DNA of 64,000 bases from Peptoniphilus_A sp001811425 (GTDB taxonomy: Bacteria > Bacillota > Clostridia > Tissierellales > Peptoniphilaceae): assembly GCF_001811425.1 (NCBI RefSeq), contig NZ_KV804685.1:62001-126000 (forward strand), read 5' to 3'. The notes under the pieces are model-generated. The model saw only the letters and a program-made list of their open reading frames with translations. It was not told the DNA's origin and made no database searches. This document shows, one piece after another, positions 8,862 to 17,380 of the stretch; positions within the stretch are counted from its first letter, which is position 1; each line of letters opens with the position of its first letter. The position numbers and the translations under genes are program-made.

Positions 8862-9395
8862 ATGCTTTTAGAATTAGTTGAAAAGAGAAGAAGTATAAGA
8901 AAATTTACTGACGAAAAAGTTTCTGATGAGGACTTAAAGGAAATTTTAACTATTGCACTTCATGCCCCAACGGCAAAAAATAGAAATCCAGTGAGGTATA
9001 TTGTAATTCGAGATAAAAAAAGGCTAGAAGAACTATCTCACTATAAAATAAATGGAGCAGGCTTTTTAGCTGGAGCAGATCTTGCCATTGCTGTTCTTAC
9101 AGACACAGAAATTGCACCAAATACCAACCATCAAGATGCATCTATAGCTGCAACTTTTATTTTACTTGCCGCAGCTGACTTAGATCTTGGTGCAACTTGG
9201 GCAAATGTAGTTGATGCAAGACATGAATCTGGAATTTCTGCTCAAGAATTTTTGCACAAATTCTTTGACTTAGAGGACAAGTTTGATGTGGAATGTATAA
9301 TTGGCATAGGTCATCCCGCAGAAGAAAAGTCAGAAAAAGTTCCCTTTGAATATTCTGAAAATGTATTTGAGGATCTCAATGATAAAGTTAAATAA
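8862..9395 (+). CDS. nitroreductase family FMN flavoprotein
   Basis: A 177-aa member of the nitroreductase superfamily, FMN-dependent and cytosolic; the physiological substrate is unknown. N-terminal MLLELVEKRRSIRKFTDEKV is the classic opening whose Arg/Ser residues bind FMN phosphate. HAPTAKNRNPVRYIVI, the DASIAATFILLAAADLDLGATW helix and IIGIGHPAE complete the fold. It is the first gene of a unit with tsaE (overlap 17 bp), tsaB, rimI and tsaD. A functional connection with t6A synthesis is not obvious; this may be just cotranscription. Confidence 0.92.
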   Translation: MLLELVEKRRSIRKFTDEKVSDEDLKEILTIALHAPTAKNRNPVRYIVIRDKKRLEELSHYKINGAGFLAGADLAIAVLTDTEIAPNTNHQDASIAATFILLAAADLDLGATWANVVDARHESGISAQEFLHKFFDLEDKFDVECIIGIGHPAEEKSEKVPFEYSENVFEDLNDKVK

Positions 9396-9837
9396 TTTAG
9401 AAGAAACAGAAAAATTTGGAAGGTTTTTGGGAGAAAATTTAAGACCAGGAGATGTTCTTTGCCTCAACGGAGACTTGGGGGCAGGCAAGACAACCTTAAC
9501 GAAGAGCATTGCCCTTGGACTTGGCATTGATGATTATGTAACTAGTCCAACTTTTACCATAGTCAATGAATATTATGGCAAGATTAACCTCTATCACATT
9601 GACACCTATCGCCTTGACGACAAAGTTGATGTGGCTTATCTTGGCTTTGATGAGTACTTTTATTCTGATGGCGTGACAATAGTGGAATGGGCAGAAAAAA
9701 TTAAGGAGGCTCTTCCAGAGGAATATATTGAGATAAATATTTCATCAAGTGGAGACACTAGAGAGCTTGAAATTAATTTTATTGGCAATAGATTTGAAAA
9801 GCTGAAGGAGAAATTAAATGAAAGTTTTGGGAATTGA
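9379..9837 (+). CDS. tsaE: t6A biosynthesis ATPase TsaE
   Basis: ATPase subunit of the threonylcarbamoyladenosine (t6A37) tRNA modification machinery, acting with TsaB and TsaD. The P-loop NGDLGAGKTTLTKS lies at residues 30-43, followed by VTSPTFTIVNEY and the HIDTYRL motif, all typical. I choose ATG 9379 (MIKLNNLEETEKFG, 152 aa) over the longer open frame beginning at 9346: it gives the usual family length and has GAGG upstream. The gene overlaps the nitroreductase end by 17 bp and tsaB by 20 bp. Confidence 0.94.
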   Translation: MIKLNNLEETEKFGRFLGENLRPGDVLCLNGDLGAGKTTLTKSIALGLGIDDYVTSPTFTIVNEYYGKINLYHIDTYRLDDKVDVAYLGFDEYFYSDGVTIVEWAEKIKEALPEEYIEINISSSGDTRELEINFIGNRFEKLKEKLNESFGN

Positions 9838-10492
9838 CACTTCTACAAAGACAACGGCAATAGGACTTATTGAAGACGAGGAAGTCCTTTGCGATTACAA
9901 TTTAACAGGTCGCGTGGCCCACTCTGAATCTGTAACAGATATGATTCATGAAATTTTTAAAAAATTTGAATTTACCCTAGAAGACATAGATTTAATTGCA
10001 GTGGGTCTAGGTCCAGGTTCTTTTACAGGTCTAAGAATTGGCATAACTATAGCCAAGGTCATGGCTTTTGCCCTTGATGTAGATGTAATTGGAGTTTCAT
10101 CTCTTCTTGCAAATTCCATGTCAGATTATGGTCTTGTGTCAACAATAGTTGATGCAAGGCGTGGCAATGTCTATGCTTCAATAATAAAAAATGAGGATGA
10201 GCCAGAGGTTCTATTTGAAGATGAAATTTTATCCTTTGAGAAATTCAAAGATGAACTCAAAAAATATCGAGAAATAACTATTGCAGGACTTGATGGAGAT
10301 AAATTTATTGGAGAAATTAGTAATGGCAAATTGTCAAAAAATAAGGCAATGAGGGGCTCAAACATTGCAAGGCTTGGTCTAATAGATTACAAAAAGAATG
10401 GTCCCATGGATGCCTTTAATTTAGTTCCTAATTATTTGAAAATTTCTCAGGCAGAAGCACAATATGAAAAGAATAACGAGACTGGCAAATAA
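9818..10492 (+). CDS. tsaB: t6A biosynthesis protein TsaB
   Basis: TsaB is the catalytically inactive ASKHA-fold partner of TsaD in t6A tRNA modification. LGIDTSTKTTAIGL at the N-terminus and VGLGPGSFTGLRIGITIAK at about residues 66-84 are diagnostic, and 224 aa is normal. A ribosome site GAAGGAG is embedded in the end of tsaE, and the genes overlap by 20 bp. The next gene, rimI, overlaps its 3' end by 29 bp, a tightly packed operon. Confidence 0.95.
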   Translation: MKVLGIDTSTKTTAIGLIEDEEVLCDYNLTGRVAHSESVTDMIHEIFKKFEFTLEDIDLIAVGLGPGSFTGLRIGITIAKVMAFALDVDVIGVSSLLANSMSDYGLVSTIVDARRGNVYASIIKNEDEPEVLFEDEILSFEKFKDELKKYREITIAGLDGDKFIGEISNGKLSKNKAMRGSNIARLGLIDYKKNGPMDAFNLVPNYLKISQAEAQYEKNNETGK

Positions 10493-10898
10493 AAATGATG
10501 TAGATGGAATCTATGAAATCGAAGCAGCAAACTTCGACTTTCCTTGGTCAAAAAATGCCATAGAAAATTCCATTATAAATGATGACTTGCAGGACATAGT
10601 AATAACTGAAGTTGATGGAATCTTAGTAGGCTACATCAGCTACATGATAGTCTTCGATGAGATTCACATCGCAAATGTTGCTGTGAGAAGTGAATACAGG
10701 GGACAAAAAATTTCTCTTGACCTCTTTGATTTTTTGACAAAAAAAGCAGATGAGGAGAAATTAAAAATAACTTTAGAAGTTGCAGAGAAAAATAAAATTG
10801 CAATTAATTTATACAGAAAATATAATTTTAAAATATCAGGAATGAGAAAAAATTATTACGGCATTGACAGAGATGCCTATATAATGTGGAGGGAGTGA
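10464..10898 (+). CDS. rimI: RimI-type ribosomal protein N-acetyltransferase (GNAT)
   Basis: A 144-aa GNAT-fold enzyme. It is placed exactly where RimI sits in many Firmicute tsaB-rimI-tsaD operons, and would acetylate the N-terminus of ribosomal protein S18 or other proteins from acetyl-CoA. Visible: FPWSKNAIENSI, the acetyl-CoA pyrophosphate loop VRSEYRGQKISLDLF (Q/RxxGxG/A type, here RGQKIS), and the C-terminal NLYRKYNFKISGMRKNYY. It overlaps tsaB by 29 bp and ends 4 bp before tsaD. Substrate specificity is inferred from context. Confidence 0.88.
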   Translation: MKRITRLANKNDVDGIYEIEAANFDFPWSKNAIENSIINDDLQDIVITEVDGILVGYISYMIVFDEIHIANVAVRSEYRGQKISLDLFDFLTKKADEEKLKITLEVAEKNKIAINLYRKYNFKISGMRKNYYGIDRDAYIMWRE

Positions 10899-10902
10899 TG
10901 AG

Positions 10903-11901
10903 ATGAAAGTTTTGGCAGTGGAATCATCATGCGATGAAACTTCAGTTGCCGTCGTGAAAGATGGTCGCGAAGTTTATTCAAATGTAATTGCATCCCAAAT
11001 TGACACTCACAAAAAATTTGGCGGAGTTGTGCCTGAAATTGCATCAAGACAACATGTTGAGGCTATAAATACAGTCTTAAAGGAAGGACTTGACCAGGCG
11101 GGCGTAAAATTAGATGACATAGATATTATTGCAGCTACAAAGGGACCAGGGCTTATTGGTGCACTTTTAGTTGGACTTAGTGCAGGGAAGGCTCTTGCAC
11201 TTGCTACAGGTAAGCCTTTTGTTGGAGTTAACCACATAGTTGGTCATGTGTGTGCCAATTATATTTCCTTTAAGGATTTAGAGCCTCCATTTATTGGCCT
11301 AATTATTTCTGGTGGTCACACTTATTTAATTGAAGTTAAGGACTATGTTGACTTTACTCTTCATGGAAGGACTGTTGACGATGCAGTGGGAGAAGCCTTT
11401 GATAAGGTTGCAAGATCCCTTGGACTTGCTTATCCAGGTGGACCACTAATTGATGCTCTTGCAAAAAAGGGAAAAGAGACAATTGAATTTCCAAGAGTAA
11501 TGATTAAGGAAGACAATTACAATTTTTCCTTTAGTGGACTTAAGACAGCCGTCCTAAATTATTTAAACAGCACAAGGCTTCGTGGCGAAGAAATTATAAC
11601 AGAAGATGTGTGCAAGTCCTTCCAAGAGGCAGTAGTTGATGTCCTTCTTGAAAAATCCTTTAGACTTGCAAGGGAAAAGAATATGGATAAAATTGTTCTC
11701 TGCGGCGGAGTTTCTGCCAACTCAAGAATTAGAGAGGCCTTTGAAGAAAGGGGAAGAGAAGAAAATATAAAAATTTTCTATCCTGAACTTAAACTTTGCA
11801 CGGACAATGCAGCCATGATTGCATCAGCTGCCTATTACGAATACATGGCAGGAAAAGTTGATGAAGAAAATTTTGCAAATCCAAACTTAGGATTAAAGTA
11901 A
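10903..11901 (+). CDS. tsaD: tRNA threonylcarbamoyltransferase TsaD
   Basis: Transfers the threonylcarbamoyl group to A37 of ANN-decoding tRNAs, in complex with TsaB and TsaE. The signature ESSCDETSVAVV opens the protein, the metal-binding HIVGH motif is at His111/His115, and CTDNAAMIA near the end carries the last metal ligand. Length 332 aa is standard. Start ATG follows GGAGGGAGTG. Together with tsaE and tsaB the core set is here; the tsaC/sua5 gene is not in the window. Confidence 0.97.
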   Translation: MKVLAVESSCDETSVAVVKDGREVYSNVIASQIDTHKKFGGVVPEIASRQHVEAINTVLKEGLDQAGVKLDDIDIIAATKGPGLIGALLVGLSAGKALALATGKPFVGVNHIVGHVCANYISFKDLEPPFIGLIISGGHTYLIEVKDYVDFTLHGRTVDDAVGEAFDKVARSLGLAYPGGPLIDALAKKGKETIEFPRVMIKEDNYNFSFSGLKTAVLNYLNSTRLRGEEIITEDVCKSFQEAVVDVLLEKSFRLAREKNMDKIVLCGGVSANSRIREAFEERGREENIKIFYPELKLCTDNAAMIASAAYYEYMAGKVDEENFANPNLGLK

Positions 11902-11919
11902 ATTTGCTAAAAAATAAAA

Positions 11920-11941
11920 AGTGCATCTCTGCACTCTTTAT
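11920..11941. terminator. short bidirectional hairpin between convergent genes
   Basis: AGTGCA, loop TCTC, TGCACT: a 6-bp perfect stem with A-rich bases on the left and T-rich bases on the right. It sits in the 36-bp gap between the convergent tsaD and 11938-13455 genes and could terminate both. Confidence 0.65.
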
Positions 11942-13455
11942 AAATTATTTATAAATTTTAAAATTTCCATCTTAGAAAGATTATTTTCAAAAACTTCCAA
12001 GTGGTCAATGCCCATTATGTCGTGGGCATTTTTTATGCCTTCTTGCACTAATTTTTCTACAGAATAAAGTTCTCCAAAGTCAGAATTTTTAGAAGAGATG
12101 AAAAATAAATTGCAAATTTTATTTACATTTCTCTTGTAACTTTCTCCAGGAATTTTTTTGTAGTTTTCAAAAACTGAAATGCTTACATTTTTTAAATTAA
12201 ATCTTAAATCTGCATAATTTTCTTCCAAGTTAAAAAGCTTAATTAGTGCGAAGAAGAAGTCTTCGCCATTTAATGCCTTAAAAGCATTACCTACGAAAAT
12301 GGAATTTTTATTTGGATTTAAAATTTTTAAAATTACCTCATTGCCAATAATTTTTGCAGAGATGCCAGACTTTACTTTAAAGATGAAAAAATCATTATCT
12401 TGCAAATTTTTCTTTAATTTCTTTATAAAGGAGTCGTCAGAAAATTCTAAATTGACAAATAAAATTGATGAGTCTCTAGTCTTTCCCTCGATTTCCTTGT
12501 AAATATTTTGTGTAGAAAAATTATTTTTTGAAATGTAGCTAGATAAAATTTTTTCAGGAATGTTTGTTGTGTTTCCCAATGCCAAATTTGACAGATAAGT
12601 TGGAGATTCAATGGAAATAATGTCCTTTAAATCAGTTAAAACTTCTTCAACTTGCTCATTCTTTTCAAAAGTTAGTTTATCTACATAATTATCTTTGGCA
12701 ATGAAGTCGATAAACTTATACTCGTCATAAAAGTTTACGCCAAGTTCAATTAAATAGTCCCTTAAAAATTTATAAATTCTATCTGTATCCAGATCAAAAT
12801 AAGATTCTGAGCCTATAAAATCTGATAAAGCTTCCTTTAATTCAAGAACAGGAGAAGTTGACTTCAAGTTGTAGATGCTAGCCAAGTAATAAAATAAATT
12901 TGAACTTAAAAAGTCAGAGAACAAAAAGTATTGTTCAAGGGAAGTTTTATCATCTAAGTCCATGGGATAAAGCATTAGCTTGTATAATTTCTTTTTGCTT
13001 GCTTCATCAACTTCTAAAACTTTAGAAAATTTATTTAAGGATAAGTCCAAAAGCATGGGCTTTTCTTTTTTTGCAATTTTTTCAGAGATTTTGTTTAATT
13101 CATCTTCATCTAAAATATTCTTCAACACTTCATAGGTGTTTTTAAAATTAAATTCTGAAAACCTATTGTCAAAGGTTGGGTAATTATTTTCGCCTTCCTT
13201 TATTTTTACAAATTCGTTAAAGTTCTTAGTGTAAATATTTATATTAAGTGGCGATAAATTTGCGTGATTTATAAGAGCGTAGGCAAGGGCTAAATTGCCA
13301 AAGCCGTCGCCAAGTAAGTAAGCTTTTGAGTTTTCGTCGCGATTAGGCATTAAGACTTTTACATCATCATCGGAGACTTTTTTTGCAGCAAAAATGGCAG
13401 CAGAAATTGTTGCAGCTGCAATAGCTAATTTTTTGATGTCATCTTTTCTTGACAT
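11938..13455 (-). CDS. divergent oleate-hydratase-like (MCRA family) protein, possibly degenerate
   Basis: A 505-aa protein beginning with a hydrophobic segment (residues 8-25). Its layout resembles bacterial oleate hydratases (myosin-cross-reactive antigens), which hydrate unsaturated fatty acids using FAD. YLLGDGFGNLALAYALI at about 47-63 is in the place of the FAD Rossmann loop. An FLSSNLFYYLASIY stretch and SYFDLDTDRIYKFLRDYLIELGVNF correspond in position to family helices. The C-terminal NLFFISSKNSDFGELYSVEK resembles the FIGQFAE...TTEYSV block. The nucleotide loop is GDGFGN rather than GxGxxG, so FAD binding is doubtful. The match is by eye and remote. Ribosome site GAGGTGAG. Divergent from the M16C protease gene. 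Confidence 0.45.
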   Translation of the reverse strand: MSRKDDIKKLAIAAATISAAIFAAKKVSDDDVKVLMPNRDENSKAYLLGDGFGNLALAYALINHANLSPLNINIYTKNFNEFVKIKEGENNYPTFDNRFSEFNFKNTYEVLKNILDEDELNKISEKIAKKEKPMLLDLSLNKFSKVLEVDEASKKKLYKLMLYPMDLDDKTSLEQYFLFSDFLSSNLFYYLASIYNLKSTSPVLELKEALSDFIGSESYFDLDTDRIYKFLRDYLIELGVNFYDEYKFIDFIAKDNYVDKLTFEKNEQVEEVLTDLKDIISIESPTYLSNLALGNTTNIPEKILSSYISKNNFSTQNIYKEIEGKTRDSSILFVNLEFSDDSFIKKLKKNLQDNDFFIFKVKSGISAKIIGNEVILKILNPNKNSIFVGNAFKALNGEDFFFALIKLFNLEENYADLRFNLKNVSISVFENYKKIPGESYKRNVNKICNLFFISSKNSDFGELYSVEKLVQEGIKNAHDIMGIDHLEVFENNLSKMEILKFINNL

Positions 13456-13528
13456 AATCTCACCTCAATTTAATTTTACCCAATTTTTACAAGACTTAAT
13501 TCAATTTGTTAAATTGTTTTTTTACAAG

Positions 13529-13534
13529 TATAAT
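13529..13534 (+). promoter_or_regulatory. -10 element for the M16C protease gene
   Basis: TATAAT at 13529-13534, followed at 13541 by TGGAGGG and a TTG start at 13554. It lies inside the longer open frame that begins at 13506, which argues that the upstream ATG is not used. Confidence 0.55.
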
Positions 13535-13553
13535 AAGGACTGGAGGGATTAAC

Positions 13554-16445
13554 TTGAAAAATTATAAATTAATCGAAGAAAAATATATAGACGAAGTTGC
13601 ATCAAATTGCAAGGTCTATTCTCATATAAAAACTGGCGCAAAAGTGTTGACACTGGAAAATAATGACGACAACAAGGCCTTTGGCATAGGTTTTAGAACT
13701 CCACCTGAAAGGGGCAATGGAGTTTGCCATATTGTTGAGCACTGCGTACTTTCTGGCTCAAGAAAATTTAAAACTAAGGAGCCCTTTATGGATTTGATAA
13801 AGTCATCACTGCAAACTTTTTTAAATGCCATGACTTTTCCAGACAAGACAATTTATCCTGTGTCAAGTCGAAATGAAAAGGACTTTTATAACTTAATGGA
13901 TGTCTATTTAGATGCAGTTTTTTATCCAAGCATCTATGAAGAAGAAAAAATATTTCTACAAGAAGGTTGGCACTACGATTTAAAAAGTGAAGATGACGAA
14001 TTAAAATACAATGGCGTTGTCTACAACGAAATGAAGGGAGTTTATTCTTCATCAGAAAATATTGTATCTGATGCCATGATATTTAATCTTCACGAAAACT
14101 CATCCTATGGAGTGGACTCTGGTGGCGACCCAAAATTAATACCAAGCCTTTCCTATGAGGAATTTAAAAATTATCACAAAAAATATTATCATCCATCAAA
14201 TTCTTACATTTATCTTTATGGAAATCAAAATATGGAAGAGGCTCTTGATTTTATAGACAAAAATTATTTAGCTGACTTTGATAGACAAGAAATAAATTCA
14301 GAAATAATTTTAAATTATGAATTAAAGGTTACTAAGGATGTTGAGATTACTTTTTCTGCATCAAAGGAAGAGATGAAGGAAAAAATCGACTATCTTTCCA
14401 AGGGTTGGACTATTGGCTATGCTGATTCAAAGATGGATGTCTTCATGCGCGACTTTTTGGCTGAACTTTTAATTGATGCCCAAGCTGGACCACTTAAAAA
14501 GGCAATTCTTGAGGCAGGCCTTGCTGAAGATGTTTATTCAGAAACTTCATCTTCACTTCCACTAGACCTTTCCATTGTCCTAAAAAACACTGACGCAGAT
14601 AAAAAAGATGAGTTTTTAAAAATTTTAGATGAAACCTTAAGGAACTTAGTGGAAAATGGTATTGACAGAGATCTTCTTGAAGCAACTTTAAATAAATTTG
14701 AATTTATCTTTAGAGAAGGCGGCGGCACACAAAAGGCAATAATTTACTATATAAGGGCCCTTAACTCATGGCTTTACGACCAGTCACCACTAGATGCCCT
14801 ATATTACAACGATGTTTTATCTGAAGTTAAGGAAAAACTTGATGACAAGTTCGTGGAAAATTACATCAAGGAAAAATTAATTGACAATAATTATTCTGTA
14901 AACTTATCTGCAAGACCTGAACTTGATAAAAATGAAAGAGAAGAAAAAGATTTAAGGGAAAAACTAAAAACTTTAAAGGAAAAAATGACTAAGGAAGAAA
15001 GGGAAGAAGTCATCAAAAAAAGCCTTGAACTAGAAAAATATCAAAGCCAGGAAGACTCTCTTGAAGCAAAAGGAACTATTCCATCTTTGGAACTTTCTGA
15101 CATTGACGAAAAAGTCACAGACTATGAATTGGAAGAAGATAAAATTAAAGATGTGCTTTACCTAAAGTCTAATCAAGAGACAAATGGCATTGTCTACACA
15201 ACAATTTCTCACGATATTTCTTTTATTGAAAAAGAAGAAATCGAAACAATGTCCCTTCTTCTATCCTTAATCGGACTAATTGACACGAAAAATTATTCTT
15301 ACGAAAAATTAAATAACGAAATTTACAAATCAACTGGTGGCATTAGTTTTAATCCAACTGTCTATGTTGACTCAAAGGACAAGGAAAAATATTCTCTTAG
15401 AATGAACATCAAGATGAAATCTACTGCAGACAATGTAAAGAGGGGCCTTGAAATAGTTAAAGAAATTATGAATAATTCACTTCTCGATTCAAAAAAGAGA
15501 ATTAAGGAACTTTTAAACATTTTGAAGTCAAGAGTTGAGTCCACTATGCTACAAAATGGACATCAATTTATAATTTCAATTTTAAAATCTTACTACTCAA
15601 GGGTTGCAGACCTTCAATCTCACCTAGGGGGACTTGATTATTATGACTTCATGAGAGATTTAGTGGAAAACTTTGAAGACAGATGGGAAGAATTTGAAAA
15701 AGAATCTGAAAAAATTTATAAGAAATTATTTGTAAGAGATAATCTAATAATTTCAACAACGGGAAATATTTCTGACTTAAATAAAATTAAGGATGACTTA
15801 AAAAATTATATAGAAAAATTAGAAGTTAAGAATGTAAAGCCTTGCCCATATGAATTTAAAAGTGACAATAAAAATGAAGGGCTCTATACAACTTCTAATG
15901 TAGTCTATGTGTCAAAGGGCTACGACCTTGAAGAACTTGGCATAAAATACACAGGCGACCTTACAGTTCTTGCCAACATATTAAATTCATCCTACCTTCA
16001 CAACGAAATCAGAGCAAAGGGTGGAGCCTACGGTGCAGGTATTACCATTGGAAGAAATGGGGACATGGCAACTTACTCCTACAGAGACCCAAATTTGAAA
16101 AACACTGTAGAAGTTTATGATAGCATTGGAAAATTTGTTGAGAATTTAAAAATGTCAGAGGTCGACTTAAAGGACTTTATCATAGGTTCTATGAATGCCT
16201 TTGACCCACTTTTATCGCCAGAACAAATTGGAGATATAAATTTATCAAGATTTATAACTGGACTCACAGCAGAAGATATAGAAAAATCTAAAAAAGAAGC
16301 CTTGGAAACTAAGGTAGAAAAATTAAATTCCTATGGAAAAATATTTGATAAGGCAATGAAGAAAAATTATCTAGCAGCCTTTGGCAGTGAAAGTATAATA
16401 AGAGAAGACGGAGACCTATTTAAGGAAATTAAATCTATTAAATAG
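13554..16445 (+). CDS. M16C (PreP-like) zinc metallopeptidase
   Basis: A 963-aa inverzincin of the insulinase superfamily, presequence-protease type: a single chain of four half-domains closing on peptides, probably cytosolic since there is no signal peptide. The inverted zinc motif HIVEH is at residues 59-63, with the distal glutamate in GVVYNEMKGVYSS. A KLKEKMTKEEREEVIKKSLEL-type helical linker sits mid-protein, and the C-terminal EIRAKGGAYGAGI supplies the family's conserved Tyr/Arg region. I place the start at TTG 13554, not ATG 13506: the TATAAT and GGAGGG lie between them. Degrades peptides in related bacteria; the in vivo substrate here is unknown. Confidence 0.92.
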   Translation: MKNYKLIEEKYIDEVASNCKVYSHIKTGAKVLTLENNDDNKAFGIGFRTPPERGNGVCHIVEHCVLSGSRKFKTKEPFMDLIKSSLQTFLNAMTFPDKTIYPVSSRNEKDFYNLMDVYLDAVFYPSIYEEEKIFLQEGWHYDLKSEDDELKYNGVVYNEMKGVYSSSENIVSDAMIFNLHENSSYGVDSGGDPKLIPSLSYEEFKNYHKKYYHPSNSYIYLYGNQNMEEALDFIDKNYLADFDRQEINSEIILNYELKVTKDVEITFSASKEEMKEKIDYLSKGWTIGYADSKMDVFMRDFLAELLIDAQAGPLKKAILEAGLAEDVYSETSSSLPLDLSIVLKNTDADKKDEFLKILDETLRNLVENGIDRDLLEATLNKFEFIFREGGGTQKAIIYYIRALNSWLYDQSPLDALYYNDVLSEVKEKLDDKFVENYIKEKLIDNNYSVNLSARPELDKNEREEKDLREKLKTLKEKMTKEEREEVIKKSLELEKYQSQEDSLEAKGTIPSLELSDIDEKVTDYELEEDKIKDVLYLKSNQETNGIVYTTISHDISFIEKEEIETMSLLLSLIGLIDTKNYSYEKLNNEIYKSTGGISFNPTVYVDSKDKEKYSLRMNIKMKSTADNVKRGLEIVKEIMNNSLLDSKKRIKELLNILKSRVESTMLQNGHQFIISILKSYYSRVADLQSHLGGLDYYDFMRDLVENFEDRWEEFEKESEKIYKKLFVRDNLIISTTGNISDLNKIKDDLKNYIEKLEVKNVKPCPYEFKSDNKNEGLYTTSNVVYVSKGYDLEELGIKYTGDLTVLANILNSSYLHNEIRAKGGAYGAGITIGRNGDMATYSYRDPNLKNTVEVYDSIGKFVENLKMSEVDLKDFIIGSMNAFDPLLSPEQIGDINLSRFITGLTAEDIEKSKKEALETKVEKLNSYGKIFDKAMKKNYLAAFGSESIIREDGDLFKEIKSIK

Positions 16446-16456
16446 TTGGAGGATTT

Positions 16457-17236
16457 ATGCTAAATTATCCAAAAATATTAGAAAAAATTGAAAAATTAAT
16501 GAAAGAGGCGGGAGAAATTTTCTTTGATCTTGATCCAAAAAATAATTTTGAGATGAAGGGCAGAAATGATTTCGTAACTGAAGTTGATTTTGAAGTCCAA
16601 GAATTTTTAGAAAAAAATCTTTTAAATTTAATTGAGGGATCCAACCTCTTGGCAGAAGAAAAGGGCAAGTCCAGTGAAGACTTAAAGGATTATACATGGG
16701 TTTTGGATCCCGTAGACGGCACGACAAATTTAGTTCACGGCTTTAACCACTCTGTCATAAGCCTTGCACTTTTGGTAAAATCAGAAATTGTTCTTGGAGC
16801 AATTTATGATCCCTTTAGAGATGAATTTTTCTCTGCAATTAAGGGTCAAGGTGCAAAACTAAATGGCGGTGAGATAAAAGTCTCTCCTGATAAAAATTTT
16901 TCAGACACCCTAATTGGAGCTGGCACTGGTGGAGGAAGAGCTGGTCGTTCTGATGAGACCTTTGAAATGCTGAGGTTTATCTTTGATAGGACTAATGGCA
17001 TAAGAAGGCTTGGCACTGCCGCCCTAGAGATGTGTTATGCAGCTTGTGGCAGGTACGATGCCTTTATAGATGATGCACTTAATCTTTGGGACTATGCTGC
17101 TGGCACTTTAATCGTTAGAGAAGCAGGTGGTCTTGTTATAAATATGCATGGAGAAGAGGTAAACTGTGAGAGACACGGCGGCATAATTTGCGGCAACAGA
17201 CTGGCAGTGGAAGAACTGAAAAGATTTATATATTGA
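16457..17236 (+). CDS. inositol monophosphatase family protein
   Basis: A 259-aa Mg2+-dependent phosphatase of the IMPase/SuhB family. It has the acidic EEKG motif (residues 67-70), WVLDPVDGTTNLVHG with Asp84, Asp87 and Thr89/Thr90, the RRLGTAALEMCYAACGRYDAF block, and LWDYAAGTLIVREAGG with the third metal ligand. Substrates in the family include inositol phosphates, NADP and 3'-phosphoadenosine nucleotides, so specificity cannot be set from sequence. Start ATG follows GGAGGATTT, 11 bp after the M16C gene, so the two are probably cotranscribed. A strong terminator follows. Confidence 0.94.
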   Translation: MLNYPKILEKIEKLMKEAGEIFFDLDPKNNFEMKGRNDFVTEVDFEVQEFLEKNLLNLIEGSNLLAEEKGKSSEDLKDYTWVLDPVDGTTNLVHGFNHSVISLALLVKSEIVLGAIYDPFRDEFFSAIKGQGAKLNGGEIKVSPDKNFSDTLIGAGTGGGRAGRSDETFEMLRFIFDRTNGIRRLGTAALEMCYAACGRYDAFIDDALNLWDYAAGTLIVREAGGLVINMHGEEVNCERHGGIICGNRLAVEELKRFIY

Positions 17237-17238
17237 TA

Positions 17239-17265
17239 GCACGGCTTATGCCGTGTTTTTTTTTT
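17239..17265 (+). terminator. Rho-independent terminator
   Basis: CACGGC, loop TTAT, GCCGTG, then a run of T's; closes the M16C-IMPase unit. Confidence 0.93.
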
Positions 17266-17380
17266 AACTTTTTAAAAGACAATAAAGGGGATATAATTAA
17301 AATAAGAAAATTTACATATAATAAAGAATGATTTTACAAAAAATTTACAATTTAAGACTAAGATATTTGAGAGGGGATTT

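Noticed and set aside
16455..16727. Minus-strand ORFs opposite the inositol-monophosphatase gene
   Set aside because: Low-complexity Phe/Ser/Leu shadows without a ribosome site.
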